From Ornithinimicrobium tianjinense (GTDB taxonomy: Bacteria > Actinomycetota > Actinomycetes > Actinomycetales > Dermatophilaceae), in contig NZ_BMEM01000004.1 in assembly GCF_014636495.1 (NCBI RefSeq), positions 97,994 to 161,993 on the forward strand: 64,000 bases of DNA. Reading direction: 5' to 3'. The notes beneath the pieces are model-generated. The model saw only the letters and a list, made by a program, of their open reading frames with translations. It was not told the origin of the DNA and made no database searches. The translations under genes and the position numbers were made by a program. Each line of letters starts with the position of its first letter. Within the stretch, counting starts at the first letter, position 1. Below, piece by piece: positions 53,844-62,527 of the stretch.

Positions 53844-55514
53844 ATGCTGGACACGACCACGACCACGACCACCGACGGGCCCCCGGGCCGGGTCGAGCCG
53901 CCAGACCCACGACCTCCGCTGGACCGGACGGTGTTCCTCGTCGCTGCAGGCCTCGCGCTCGTCTTCCTGGCCTACGGGTCGCTGGGCACCGAGAGCTTCT
54001 CCGCCGGGGCCGGAGCCGCGCTCACCTGGATCACGACCAACCTCGGGTGGCTCTTCGTGCTGGCGAGCGCCGGCTTCGTCGTGTTCTCGGCCTTCCTGGC
54101 CTTCAGCCGCTACGGCAACATCCGGCTCGGCGACGACGACGCGACGCCGGAGTTCAGCACCTTCTCCTGGGTCTCGATGATGTTCGCGACCGGCATGGGC
54201 ATCGGCCTGATGTTCTGGGGCGTCGCCGAGCCGCTCACCCACCTCAACACCCCGCCGCTCGGGCGCGCGGAGCCCGGCTCCGGCGCCGCCGCCGCGCTGG
54301 CGATGGAGTACACCTTCTTCCACTGGGGGCTGCACCCCTGGGCCATGTATGCCGTGATCGGCCTGGCCATCGCCTACTTCGCCTACCGCAAGGGCACCGG
54401 CAACCTCGTCAGCGCCGCGTTCGGGCCGCTGCTCGGCCGGCACGCCGAGGGCACCGCCGGCAGGAGCATCGACGTGCTCGCGCTGCTCGCGACCCTCTTC
54501 GGCTCGGCGACCTCGCTCGGTCTCGGGGCGCTGCAGATCACCGGCGGCATCGACCACATCTTCGGCCGGGGCGGCGGTGACAAGACCCTCGCGGTGGCGG
54601 TGATCGCCTTCCTGACGCTGTGCTTCGTCATCTCCGCCGTGAGCGGCGTCGAGAAGGGCATCAAGTGGCTCTCCAACGCCAACGCGGTGGCCGCCGCAGC
54701 GCTGGCCTTCTTCCTCCTGGTCGTCGGCCCGACCGTGTTCATCCTCATGACCCTCACCGAGTCGTTGGGCGGCTACCTCACCCACCTGCCGATGATGAGC
54801 TTCACCCTCGGCGCGTTCGGCGGGAGCGAGTGGCTCGGCGGCTGGACGATCTTCTACTGGGCCTGGTGGATCTCCTGGACCCCCTTCGTCGGGATGTTCA
54901 TCGCCCGCATCTCCAAGGGCCGCACCATCCGCGAGTTCGTGACCTACGTCATCGCCATCCCGAGCCTGGTGAGCTTCGTGTGGTTCGCGATCCTCGGCGG
55001 CTCCGCCTTCGACCTGCAGCTCAACCAGGGCGTCGACATGGCCGCACGCCTGGCCGATGGCACCGAGAGCGCGCTGTTCACGACGCTGGCCGACTACCCG
55101 CTGGCATCCGTGACGACCGTGCTCGCGGTGGTGCTGGTCGCCATCTTCTTCATCACCGGCGCCGACTCCGCCTCCATCGTCATGGGCATGCTGTCCCAGC
55201 GCGGGGTCGAGGAGCCCAGCCGCTGGCTGATCGTCTTCTGGGGCGTCGCGACCGGCGCGGTGGCGGCCGTCCTGCTGTGGGCCGGCGGCCTGACCGCGCT
55301 CCAGACCGGGGTGACGATCGTGGCCACCCCGTTCGTGCTCGTTCTCGTCGGCATGTGCGTGTCGCTGTGGAAGGAGCTGAAGAACGAGCCCTTCCTCTCC
55401 ACGCTCCCTTCTGCCGTGCGCGACCACATCCTCGAGCACGACGCCGAGAAGAGCGCGGCGATCCTCTCGCTGCAGGCCGGCGTGGTGCCGCAGGACAGCC
55501 CCGACCTGCCCTGA
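53844..55514 (+). CDS. BCCT-family betaine/choline/carnitine transporter
   Basis: This is a 556-residue secondary transporter with twelve membrane helices that takes up quaternary ammonium solutes such as glycine betaine or choline. Family signatures are SMMFATGMGIGLMFWGVAEPL, the helix FYWAWWISWTPFVGMFIARISKGRTIREF and FFITGADSASIVMGMLS. The C-terminal tail is about 45 residues and hydrophilic. ATG 53844 (MLDTTTTT) is chosen. The IclR gene upstream is its probable regulator, and a strong terminator follows. Confidence 0.92.
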   Translation: MLDTTTTTTTDGPPGRVEPPDPRPPLDRTVFLVAAGLALVFLAYGSLGTESFSAGAGAALTWITTNLGWLFVLASAGFVVFSAFLAFSRYGNIRLGDDDATPEFSTFSWVSMMFATGMGIGLMFWGVAEPLTHLNTPPLGRAEPGSGAAAALAMEYTFFHWGLHPWAMYAVIGLAIAYFAYRKGTGNLVSAAFGPLLGRHAEGTAGRSIDVLALLATLFGSATSLGLGALQITGGIDHIFGRGGGDKTLAVAVIAFLTLCFVISAVSGVEKGIKWLSNANAVAAAALAFFLLVVGPTVFILMTLTESLGGYLTHLPMMSFTLGAFGGSEWLGGWTIFYWAWWISWTPFVGMFIARISKGRTIREFVTYVIAIPSLVSFVWFAILGGSAFDLQLNQGVDMAARLADGTESALFTTLADYPLASVTTVLAVVLVAIFFITGADSASIVMGMLSQRGVEEPSRWLIVFWGVATGAVAAVLLWAGGLTALQTGVTIVATPFVLVLVGMCVSLWKELKNEPFLSTLPSAVRDHILEHDAEKSAAILSLQAGVVPQDSPDLP

Positions 55515-55525
55515 CCCACGCCATA

Positions 55526-55554
55526 CCCCCCGGCCCGCAGTCCGGGCCGGGGGG
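55526..55554. terminator. Perfect 12 bp stem terminator, both directions
   Basis: CCCCCCGGCCCG (55526-55537) pairs fully with CGGGCCGGGGGG (55543-55554) around a five-base loop. It sits 11 bases after the BCCT stop and six bases before the end of the converging peptidase gene. Confidence 0.75.
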
Positions 55555-55560
55555 TCACGC

Positions 55561-57537
55561 TCAGAAGACCCTGACCCGCTCCTCCGGCGCCAGCCACAAC
55601 CCGTCGCCGTCGGTCGTCCCGAACGCCTCGTGGAAGGCGTCGACGTTGCGGACGGTGTTGGCGCGCAGGTCGGCGGGGGCGTGCGGGTCGACGGACAGCA
55701 GGCGGCGCGCCTCCTCCTCCCGGGCGACCGTGCGCCATACCGCTCCCCAGCCGAGGAAGAAGCGCTGCTCACCGGTCCACCCGTCCAGCTCGGGGGCGGC
55801 GCCGTCGGCGGCGATCGTGTAGGCCAGGTGCGCCAGCTCCAGGCCGCACAGGTCGCCGATGTTCTCCCCCACCGTGAGGCCGCCGTTGACCGTGGCCTCG
55901 CCGCCGGGGATGTCGCGCGGGGAGAGCTGCCCGAACTGCTCGACGAGCCGCTGGCTGCGCTCGTCGAAGCGGGCCCGGTCCTCCTCGGTCCACCAGTCGG
56001 TCAGCGACCCGTCGCCGGCGTAGCGGCTGCCCTGGTCGTCGAAGCCGTGCCCGATCTCGTGCGCGATCACCGCCCCGATGCCGCCGTAGTTGACCGCGTC
56101 GTCGGCCTCGACGTCGAAGAACGGTGGCTGCAGGATCGCGGCCGGGAAGACGATCTCGTTGAGCACCGGGTGGTAGTAAGCATTGACCGTCTGGGGCGTC
56201 ATAAGCCACTCGTCCCGGTCGATGGGTCGCCCGATCTTGGCGAGCTCGCGGTCGGTCTCGAAGGCCGCGCCCCGTCGCACGTTGCCGACCAGGTCCTCCG
56301 GGTCGAGCCGGTATGCCGTGTAGTCGCGGAAGGTCGGCGGGTGGCCGATCTTGGGCCGGAAGGCGGCCAGCTTCTCCAGGGCCCTGGCCCGGGTCTGCTC
56401 CCCCATCCACTCCAGCTCGCCGATCCGGCGCCGGAAGGCCTCGGTGACGTTGGCGACCAGCTCGGTCATCCGCTCGTGCGCGGCCGGCGGGTAGTGCGCC
56501 GCGACGTAGAGCTCGCCGGCGGCCTCGCCGAGCAGGGCCTCGACCAGGCCGACGCCGCGCTTCCACCGCTCCTTGTTGGCCGGCGTGCCGGACAGCGCGG
56601 TCCCGTGGAAGGCGAAGTGCGCCGCGACGAGGTCCTCGGTCAGGTAGGGAGCCAGACCGTCGAGCACGCGGACAGCGAGCCAGGCGCGCCAGTCCTCGAC
56701 CGGCACCTCGGCCAGCGCGGCACCGATGGCGGTCAGCACGTCGGGCTGCCGAGCGACCACGTGCGCGAGGGCACCGGCAGGGGCACCCAGCCCCTCGGCA
56801 TACGCCTCCCAGTCCCAGCCCGGGGTCGAGGCCGCCAGCTCCTCGGCGGACAGACGCGTGTAGGAGCGCACCGCGTCGCGCGTCGCGACCCGGTCCCAGT
56901 GGGCGTCGGCGATCCGCTCCTCGAGCGCGTAGACACGGTCCGCCGCGTCGGCGCCGAGGTCGAGTCCGGCCGCCTCGAGCGCGGGCGCGCCCAGCTCGAG
57001 CAGGCGGGCGAGGTAGGTCCGGTAGGCGTCGCGGACCGCGGCGTGCTCCTCGGCGGTGTAGTAGGCCTCGTCGGGCAGGCCGATCCCGGCCTGGTGCAGG
57101 TAGACGATGTAGTCCTCGGGGCTGCCGGCGTCGGCGGTGACCCAGGGGCTGACCAGCCCGTCCAGGCCCTCGCGCTGGTGGCGGCCGCTCAGCCGCACCA
57201 CGTCCGAGGGCGTCGCGACGGCCGCAACGTCGCGCAGCGGCGCGACCAGCGGCTCGGTGCCCAGGGCGGCCACGCGGTCGGTGTCCATGAAGCTGGCGTA
57301 GAGGGCGCCGACCTTGCCCGCCGGCGTCTCGAGCGCGGGCTGCTCGGCGGCGGCCGCCTCGATCAGCTCGCGCACCGCCGCCTCCGCCTGCTCGCGCAGC
57401 TGGTCGAAGCTGCCGTAGCGCGACCGGTCCTCCGGGATCTGGGCCGTCGCCAGCCAGGTGCCGTTGACGTGGGCGAAGAGGTCGTCCTGCGGGCGCACGG
57501 AGGGGTCGAGATGGGCGCGGTCGATACCGGTCTGCAT
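55561..57537 (-). CDS. M13-family zinc metallopeptidase
   Basis: This 658-residue peptidase of the neprilysin/PepO family cleaves small peptides. The zinc site HEIGHGFDD is at about residues 493-501, the third ligand is in [13 protein letters not shown], and the substrate motif [17 protein letters not shown] precedes them, so the active site is complete. There is no signal peptide or membrane helix, so it probably acts in the cytosol. ATG 57537 ([12 protein letters not shown]) lies seven bases after a TACCCT box, which supports this start over the longer frame. Confidence 0.92.
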   Translation of the reverse strand: MQTGIDRAHLDPSVRPQDDLFAHVNGTWLATAQIPEDRSRYGSFDQLREQAEAAVRELIEAAAAEQPALETPAGKVGALYASFMDTDRVAALGTEPLVAPLRDVAAVATPSDVVRLSGRHQREGLDGLVSPWVTADAGSPEDYIVYLHQAGIGLPDEAYYTAEEHAAVRDAYRTYLARLLELGAPALEAAGLDLGADAADRVYALEERIADAHWDRVATRDAVRSYTRLSAEELAASTPGWDWEAYAEGLGAPAGALAHVVARQPDVLTAIGAALAEVPVEDWRAWLAVRVLDGLAPYLTEDLVAAHFAFHGTALSGTPANKERWKRGVGLVEALLGEAAGELYVAAHYPPAAHERMTELVANVTEAFRRRIGELEWMGEQTRARALEKLAAFRPKIGHPPTFRDYTAYRLDPEDLVGNVRRGAAFETDRELAKIGRPIDRDEWLMTPQTVNAYYHPVLNEIVFPAAILQPPFFDVEADDAVNYGGIGAVIAHEIGHGFDDQGSRYAGDGSLTDWWTEEDRARFDERSQRLVEQFGQLSPRDIPGGEATVNGGLTVGENIGDLCGLELAHLAYTIAADGAAPELDGWTGEQRFFLGWGAVWRTVAREEEARRLLSVDPHAPADLRANTVRNVDAFHEAFGTTDGDGLWLAPEERVRVF

Positions 57538-57544
57538 GCCCGTC

Positions 57545-57550
57545 AGGGTA
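57545..57550 (-). promoter_or_regulatory. Probable -10 box TACCCT for the M13 peptidase (minus strand)
   Basis: On the minus strand TACCCT ends seven bases before the peptidase ATG at 57537, again with no ribosome site. Confidence 0.4.
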
Positions 57551-57601
57551 TGTCGTACCTCACACCTTCTCCACGCCGCCCGCCGCGTCACGCCACAGGC
57601 G

Positions 57602-57607
57602 TACATT
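57602..57607 (+). promoter_or_regulatory. Probable -10 box TACATT for the ABC exporter
   Basis: TACATT ends seven bases before GTG 57615. The purines GAGGA touch the start codon, too close for a normal ribosome site, so a leaderless start is likely. Confidence 0.45.
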
Positions 57608-57614
57608 GCGAGGA

Positions 57615-58520
57615 GTGGGCGTCATCGAGATCCATGACCTGGTGAAGCGGTTCGGGTCCACCGTGGCCCTCGACGGGCTCGACCTCACGGTCGAGGCGGG
57701 GGAGATCCACGGCTTCCTCGGACCCAACGGCGCAGGCAAGTCCACGACGATCCGCGTCCTGCTGGGCCTGCTGCGCGCCGACGCCGGCACGGCACGCCTG
57801 CTCGGGGGCGACCCGTGGTCGGACGCGGCGGAGCTGCACCGACGCCTGGCCTACGTGCCGGGCGACGTCAACCTCTGGCCCGGGCTGACCGGCGGCGAGG
57901 TCATCGACCTGCTCGGTCGGCTGCGCGGGGGCCTCGACGAGCGCCGTCGCAAGGACCTGCTGGAACGCTTCGACCTCGACCCCACCCGCAAGGGCTCGAC
58001 CTACTCCAAGGGCAACCGGCAGAAGGTCGCGCTCGTCGCGGCCCTGGCCTCCGACGTCGAGCTGCTCCTGCTGGACGAGCCGACCGCAGGGCTCGACCCC
58101 CTCATGGAGGCGCAGTTCCGGGAGGTCATCCGCCAGGACCAGGTCGACGGCCGGGCGGTGCTGCTGTCCAGCCACATCCTCTCCGAGGTCGAGCACCTCT
58201 GCGACCGGGTCTCGATCATCCGCGCCGGCCGGGTGGTCGAGTCCGGCACCCTGGCCGAGCTCCGCCACCTCACCCGCACCCAGGTGCAGGCCGAGGTCTC
58301 CTCCCCCGTGCCGGCGGAGCTGGTCGGGCTGCCCGGCGTGCACGACGCCGTCGTCCACGACCACCGTTTCACCGCCCAGGTGGAGGACGCGGCGCTCGGC
58401 GACCTGCTGGCCCGACTCGCCCCGCTGGGCGTGCGCGCGCTGACCTCGACGCCACCGACGCTGGAGGAGCTCTTCCTGCGGCACTACGACCAGAGCGGCG
58501 CCGGGACGCCGCGGTCATGA
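57615..58520 (+). CDS. ABC transporter ATP-binding protein
   Basis: This is the 301-residue motor subunit of an ABC exporter. Walker A is GPNGAGKST, Walker B is [13 protein letters not shown] and the H-loop is [16 protein letters not shown]. The signature motif reads [11 protein letters not shown] in place of LSGGQ, a variant seen in drug- and polyketide-exporter ATPases of this type. The last 80 residues form the C-terminal domain of that subfamily. Its stop overlaps the permease start (ATGA). Confidence 0.9.
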   Translation: MGVIEIHDLVKRFGSTVALDGLDLTVEAGEIHGFLGPNGAGKSTTIRVLLGLLRADAGTARLLGGDPWSDAAELHRRLAYVPGDVNLWPGLTGGEVIDLLGRLRGGLDERRRKDLLERFDLDPTRKGSTYSKGNRQKVALVAALASDVELLLLDEPTAGLDPLMEAQFREVIRQDQVDGRAVLLSSHILSEVEHLCDRVSIIRAGRVVESGTLAELRHLTRTQVQAEVSSPVPAELVGLPGVHDAVVHDHRFTAQVEDAALGDLLARLAPLGVRALTSTPPTLEELFLRHYDQSGAGTPRS

Positions 58521-60115
58521 ACGGCCTCGCGACGCTGGTGCGGCTGGCGCTGCGGCGCAACCGCTGGTTCTACGCCGCCTGGATCCTGGGTATGGCGGCC
58601 GTCGTCCCGGCGACAGCTGCGGCCTACGAGACGATCGTCGGGGGCCTCGCGACCACGGGCGCCCTGGACCTGCTGGCGGAGAACCCGACGATGCGCGCGA
58701 TGCTCGGCCCGCCCTACGACCTCACCTCTCCCGGTCCCTTCACGGTATGGCGCGTGGGCACCTTCATGGCGACCGTCGCCGGGATCATGGCGATCCTGGG
58801 CGTGGTCCGGGTGACCCGGGCGGACGAGGAGGAGGGCCGCACCGAGCTGCTGCGCTCCGGCGTCGTCGGCCGGCACGCGCCGCTCACCGCCGCGGTCGTC
58901 GTCGGCCTGCTGGCCTGCGCGGTGCTCGGGCTGCTCGTCGGGGTCAGCATGGTCGCGGTCGGTGAGCCGGTCGTGGGCTCGGTCGCCTACGGCCTGGGCA
59001 GCGCCCTGGTGCCGGCGGTGCTCGTCGGCGTGGGTGCCGTCGCCGCCCAGGTCACCTCCTCGGCGCGGGCCGCCCGCGGCCTGGGGCTGGCGGTGCTGGG
59101 CGCGGCATACCTGCTCCGAGCCGTCGCCGACGCCTCCGAGGAGGGAAGCGTGGTCCGCGGCCTCGCCTGGCTCTCCCCCGTGGAGTGGATGGCGCTCGTG
59201 CATCCCTACGACGGCGAGCGCTGGTGGGTGCTGCTGCTGCCGGCCGCGCTGACCGTGCTGCTCGTGGCCGCGGCCTTCGCGCTGGAGGGGCGGCGCGACC
59301 ACGGCGCCGGCCTCTGGGCGGTCCGGCCCGGCCGGGACCGCGCGACCCCGGCGCTGCTGTCGGTCGGCGGCCTCGTGTGGCGCCTGCAGCGGGGCAGCCT
59401 GGTCGGGTGGTTCGTCGGCCTGGCGGTGTTCGCGCTCGGCATGGGCTCGCTGTCCGGCAGCTTCGACACGATGCTCGAGCGGATCCCGCGGCTGGAGATG
59501 ATGCTGCGCCGGCTGGGCCAGGGTGCGGACACGCTCGTCGACGCCTTCTTCGTGGCGATGCTCGGCATCGTGGCCGTCCTGGCGGGGGTGCTCGCCGTCC
59601 AGCTGTGGCAGCGGCTGGCCGTCGAGGAGCATCGGGGTCACGCCGAGCTGATCCTGGCGACCGCGGTCCCGCGGACCCGGCTCGCCACGGCATACCTGCT
59701 CCTCGCGGCGGTGGGCAGCACCGTGCTCTTCGCCGCGTTCGGGGCGCTGCTGGGGCTGCCCGAGACGCTGGCCCAGGGCGACCTCGGGCCGATGCTCGGG
59801 TCGCTGCGGGGTGCGCTCGTGCTGGTGCCCGGTGCGCTGCTCGTGCTCGGGCTGGCGGTGCTCCTGCACGGCTGGGCACCCCGGCTGAGCTGGATCGTGT
59901 GGGTCGTCGTGGGGTGGTCGCTGTTCATGGTGTGGGTCGGGTCGATCCTGGGCCTGCCCGACTGGCTTGTGCGGCTGACCCCGTGGGAGGTGCTGCCCGC
60001 CCTGCCGGTGGAGGAGATGGACTGGACCCCGGTCCTCGCCATCACCGGGGCGGCGCTCGCCCTCATGGCTATGGGGCTCTGGGGCTACCGACGCCGGGAC
60101 CTGCGGCTGCCCTAG
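58517..60115 (+). CDS. ABC transporter permease (polyketide/drug-exporter type)
   Basis: This 532-residue permease has twelve or so membrane helices in two repeats that resemble each other: [21 protein letters not shown] near the start and [27 protein letters not shown] in the middle. The conserved cytosolic segment [17 protein letters not shown] recurs as [20 protein letters not shown]. This is the single-chain permease type that pairs with the ATPase upstream, named after antibiotic exporters. The cargo is unknown and no biosynthetic cluster is near. A repeat array begins 22 bases after its stop. Confidence 0.87.
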   Translation: MNGLATLVRLALRRNRWFYAAWILGMAAVVPATAAAYETIVGGLATTGALDLLAENPTMRAMLGPPYDLTSPGPFTVWRVGTFMATVAGIMAILGVVRVTRADEEEGRTELLRSGVVGRHAPLTAAVVVGLLACAVLGLLVGVSMVAVGEPVVGSVAYGLGSALVPAVLVGVGAVAAQVTSSARAARGLGLAVLGAAYLLRAVADASEEGSVVRGLAWLSPVEWMALVHPYDGERWWVLLLPAALTVLLVAAAFALEGRRDHGAGLWAVRPGRDRATPALLSVGGLVWRLQRGSLVGWFVGLAVFALGMGSLSGSFDTMLERIPRLEMMLRRLGQGADTLVDAFFVAMLGIVAVLAGVLAVQLWQRLAVEEHRGHAELILATAVPRTRLATAYLLLAAVGSTVLFAAFGALLGLPETLAQGDLGPMLGSLRGALVLVPGALLVLGLAVLLHGWAPRLSWIVWVVVGWSLFMVWVGSILGLPDWLVRLTPWEVLPALPVEEMDWTPVLAITGAALALMAMGLWGYRRRDLRLP

Positions 60116-60137
60116 GCATCTTCCGGGCCCCGGGACC

Positions 60138-60383
60138 GCGTGCCCAACCCACTCACCGGAGCGGCCCGCGCACGCCATACCCCGGGACCGCGTGCCCAAC
60201 CCACTCCCCGGAGTGGCATGTGCACGCCAGACCCCCGGACCGCGTGCACAACCCACTCAGCGGAGTGGCATGTGCACGCCATACCTCGGGACCGCGTGCA
60301 CAACCCACTCACCGGAGTGGCATGTGCACGCCATGCCCCGGGACCGCGTGCACAACCCACTCACCGGAGTGGCCCGCGCTCGG
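60138..60383. repeat. Five-unit array of the same 52 bp period dyad repeat
   Basis: Units start at 60138, 60190, 60242, 60294 and 60346, exactly 52 bases apart. Units three and four are perfect: outer arms GCGTGCAC and GTGCACGC, side loops AAC and CAT, inner arms CCACTC and GAGTGG, central loop AGCG or ACCG. Units one, two and five carry a few arm changes. Linkers of 14 bases contain CCATACCCCGGGAC or variants. The array fills the 295-base gap between the converging permease and HMG-CoA lyase genes. Short ORFs through it are by-products of the repeat. Confidence 0.9.
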
Positions 60384-60410
60384 CGACCCCGACCGCCAGC
60401 GGAGGGCCGG

Positions 60411-61352
60411 TCAGCCGCCCGCGAGCGCCCTGACCACGCGGGACGGCGCCGGGCGCCCGAGCTGCTCGGCCATCCAGGTGCTCGTCTCGACGAGGGCCTG
60501 CAGGTCGGCGCCGTGCTCGATCCCGAGCCCGTCGAGGGCCCAGACGAGATCTTCGGTCGCGAGGTTGCCGGTGGCGGACCTGGCGTACGGGCACCCGCCG
60601 AGCCCGCCGGTCGAGGCGTCCACGACGCTGACCCCGCGCTGCAGGGCGGTGAGGGTGTTGGTCAGGGCCTGGCCGTAGGTGTCGTGGAAGTGCACGCCCA
60701 CCTGGTCGGTGCCGATGCCGGCCTCCTCGAGCGCGTCCAGCAGCCGCAGCACGTGGCCTGCGGTGCCCACGCCGATGGTGTCGCCGATCGACAGCTGGTC
60801 GCAGCCGAGGTCCATCAGGCGCGAGCACACGTCGACCACCTGCGTCACCGGGACCGGCCCCTCCCACGGGTCGCCGAAGCACATCGACACGTAGGCCCGG
60901 ACCCACGTGCCGGCGTCCAGGGCCCGCTTGACCACGGGCGCGAACATCTCGACCGACTCCGCGACCGAGCGGTTGAGGTTGGCCTGCGCGAAGCTCTCCG
61001 TCGCGCTGCCGAAGATCGCGATGGCGCTGACGCCCTTCTCCAGGGCCCGGTCCAGCCCGCGCTCGTTGGGCACCAGGACCGGCCGTCGCTGCCCGGTCCC
61101 CGACTCCCCCAGCAGGTCGAGCAGCTCCTCGGCGTCCCCGAGCTGCGGCACCCACTTCTGCGGGACGAAGCTGGTCAGCTCCACGGTGTCCAGCCCCGCG
61201 GCGAGCAGCCGGCGGACGAACTCGGCCTTGGTCGCGACGGGAACGACGGTCTTCTCGTTCTGGAGGCCGTCGCGCGGCCCGACCTCGTAGATCGTCACCC
61301 GCTCGGGCATCCCGGGCATCGACACGGTCATGGGTAGGGACGGCGTCGTCAT
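60411..61352 (-). CDS. Hydroxymethylglutaryl-CoA lyase
   Basis: This enzyme splits HMG-CoA into acetoacetate and acetyl-CoA at the end of leucine breakdown. The 313-residue TIM barrel begins with IYEVGPRDGLQNEKTVVP and holds LSIGDTIGVGTAG, VHFHDTYGQALTNTL (metal-binding His-x-His) and the catalytic-cysteine loop STGGLGGCPYARSATGNLATEDLV. ATG 61352 is preferred to GTG 61358. No other leucine-pathway gene is in the window. Confidence 0.9.
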   Translation of the reverse strand: MTTPSLPMTVSMPGMPERVTIYEVGPRDGLQNEKTVVPVATKAEFVRRLLAAGLDTVELTSFVPQKWVPQLGDAEELLDLLGESGTGQRRPVLVPNERGLDRALEKGVSAIAIFGSATESFAQANLNRSVAESVEMFAPVVKRALDAGTWVRAYVSMCFGDPWEGPVPVTQVVDVCSRLMDLGCDQLSIGDTIGVGTAGHVLRLLDALEEAGIGTDQVGVHFHDTYGQALTNTLTALQRGVSVVDASTGGLGGCPYARSATGNLATEDLVWALDGLGIEHGADLQALVETSTWMAEQLGRPAPSRVVRALAGG

Positions 61353-61423
61353 GGCCACATCCTGTCAGGAGCCACCACCGCCGGGCCCCCCGGCACCGTA
61401 GCGCTCGAGGCCGGGTCGCGTTG

Positions 61424-62035
61424 TCACGCCCGCGCGGACCGGCGGTCGGCCATGAGCCGGCTCACCAGGGCCGCGATCGGCGGGGGCACCTCGTCCGGGC
61501 GCAACGCCGCAGCCATCGCGCGGGCCAGCCTGATCTTGCGGCCGGACGCCACCCCCGCGAAGCGGTGCAGCCGGTCCTCGACCGGGCGGTCCACCCAGGG
61601 GCGCTGCCGGCTGAACGCCCGGAACCGCTCCCCGAGCCCCTCCCGCTCCAGCAGCGCGAGGCACGCCTCGGCGCCGAGGGCCCTGATGAGCTCCTCCTCC
61701 AGGTCACGGTCGCACACGAAGAAGCCCCACCGCGCAAGGTCCGCCACGTCGTCGACGTCGCGCCCGGCCTCGCGCAGCGCGCGCACCACCACCCACGCCT
61801 CGGCCGCGTCACAGAGCCCGAGCACCTCCGCGGCGGGGCGCTGTCGCCCCGCCGCCGCGAGGTGCCGGGCGACGTTGGTCACGCCGCCCATGTCGACCAG
61901 CCGGTATGCCGTGCCCTCCCCCGTCCTGCGAGGCCCCTGCCCCTGGCTCTGCCCGTCGAGCACGGCGTCGAGCGCGGCGACGTCGCTCGGCCCCTCGAGG
62001 AGCACGAGCACGGGCACCGCTGGAGCCACGGGCAT
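61424..62035 (-). CDS. Stand-alone TOPRIM (OLD-type) domain protein
   Basis: This 203-residue protein carries a TOPRIM-like domain without the ATPase part of OLD nucleases. The acidic sites appear as LLEGPSDVAALDAVL (Glu), VLGLCDAAEAW (Asp) and FFVCDRDLEEELI. The C-terminal half is helical with RFAGVASGRKIRLARAMAAAL. Such proteins are found in many actinobacteria without a known role; nuclease or ligand-binding activity is inference. GGGGGA precedes ATG 62035. It lies 18 bases after the end of the gene ribH on the same strand. Confidence 0.75.
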   Translation of the reverse strand: MPVAPAVPVLVLLEGPSDVAALDAVLDGQSQGQGPRRTGEGTAYRLVDMGGVTNVARHLAAAGRQRPAAEVLGLCDAAEAWVVVRALREAGRDVDDVADLARWGFFVCDRDLEEELIRALGAEACLALLEREGLGERFRAFSRQRPWVDRPVEDRLHRFAGVASGRKIRLARAMAAALRPDEVPPPIAALVSRLMADRRSARA

Positions 62036-62053
62036 TCCCCCATCGTGCCCGGG

Positions 62054-62527
62054 TCAGGCACTCAGCGCCACGACGGTCGCCACCGCCGCGGTCGCCGCCT
62101 CGTGCCCCTTGTCCTCCGAGGAGCCGGGCAGCCCTGCCCGGTCGAGGGCCTGCTGGTCGTCGTCGCAGGTCAGCACACCGAAGCCGACGGGCACCCCGGT
62201 CTCCACCGCCACCTGCGTCAGCCCCGTGGTGGCGGCCTGGCAGACGTAGTCGAAGTGCGGCGTCCCCCCGCGGACGACGACGCCCAGGGCGACGAGCGCG
62301 TCATACCGGCCCGAACGGGCGAGCTGCGCGCAGGCGACGGGCAGCTCGAAGCTGCCCGGGACCCTGACCACGCGCACGTCCTCGGGCGCGACCCCGGCGT
62401 CGGCGAGACCACGGTGCGCGCCGTCCAGTAGGCCGTCCATGACCGTGGTGTGCCACGACGCGGCGACGACCGCGACGCGCAGCCCGGTGCCGTCGACGTC
62501 CAGGGTGGGTGCTCCGGCCTTGCTCAT
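62054..62527 (-). CDS. ribH: 6,7-dimethyl-8-ribityllumazine synthase
   Basis: RibH condenses the ribityl pyrimidine with dihydroxybutanone phosphate to lumazine. The 157-residue protein shows [49 protein letters not shown] with the active-site His region, and [23 protein letters not shown] 62527 overlaps the ribBA stop by four bases. Confidence 0.94.
   Translation of the reverse strand: MSKAGAPTLDVDGTGLRVAVVAASWHTTVMDGLLDGAHRGLADAGVAPEDVRVVRVPGSFELPVACAQLARSGRYDALVALGVVVRGGTPHFDYVCQAATTGLTQVAVETGVPVGFGVLTCDDDQQALDRAGLPGSSEDKGHEAATAAVATVVALSA

Noticed and set aside
40546-60383. CRISPR array as an explanation for the two repeat arrays
   Set aside because: Linkers are only 14 bases and partly similar to each other, the units are long and imperfect, and no cas genes are present.
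60112-60433. Small ORFs with repeated peptide blocks inside the 52 bp array
   Set aside because: The 52-base period is not a multiple of three, so the frames rotate and the peptides are by-products of the DNA repeat.
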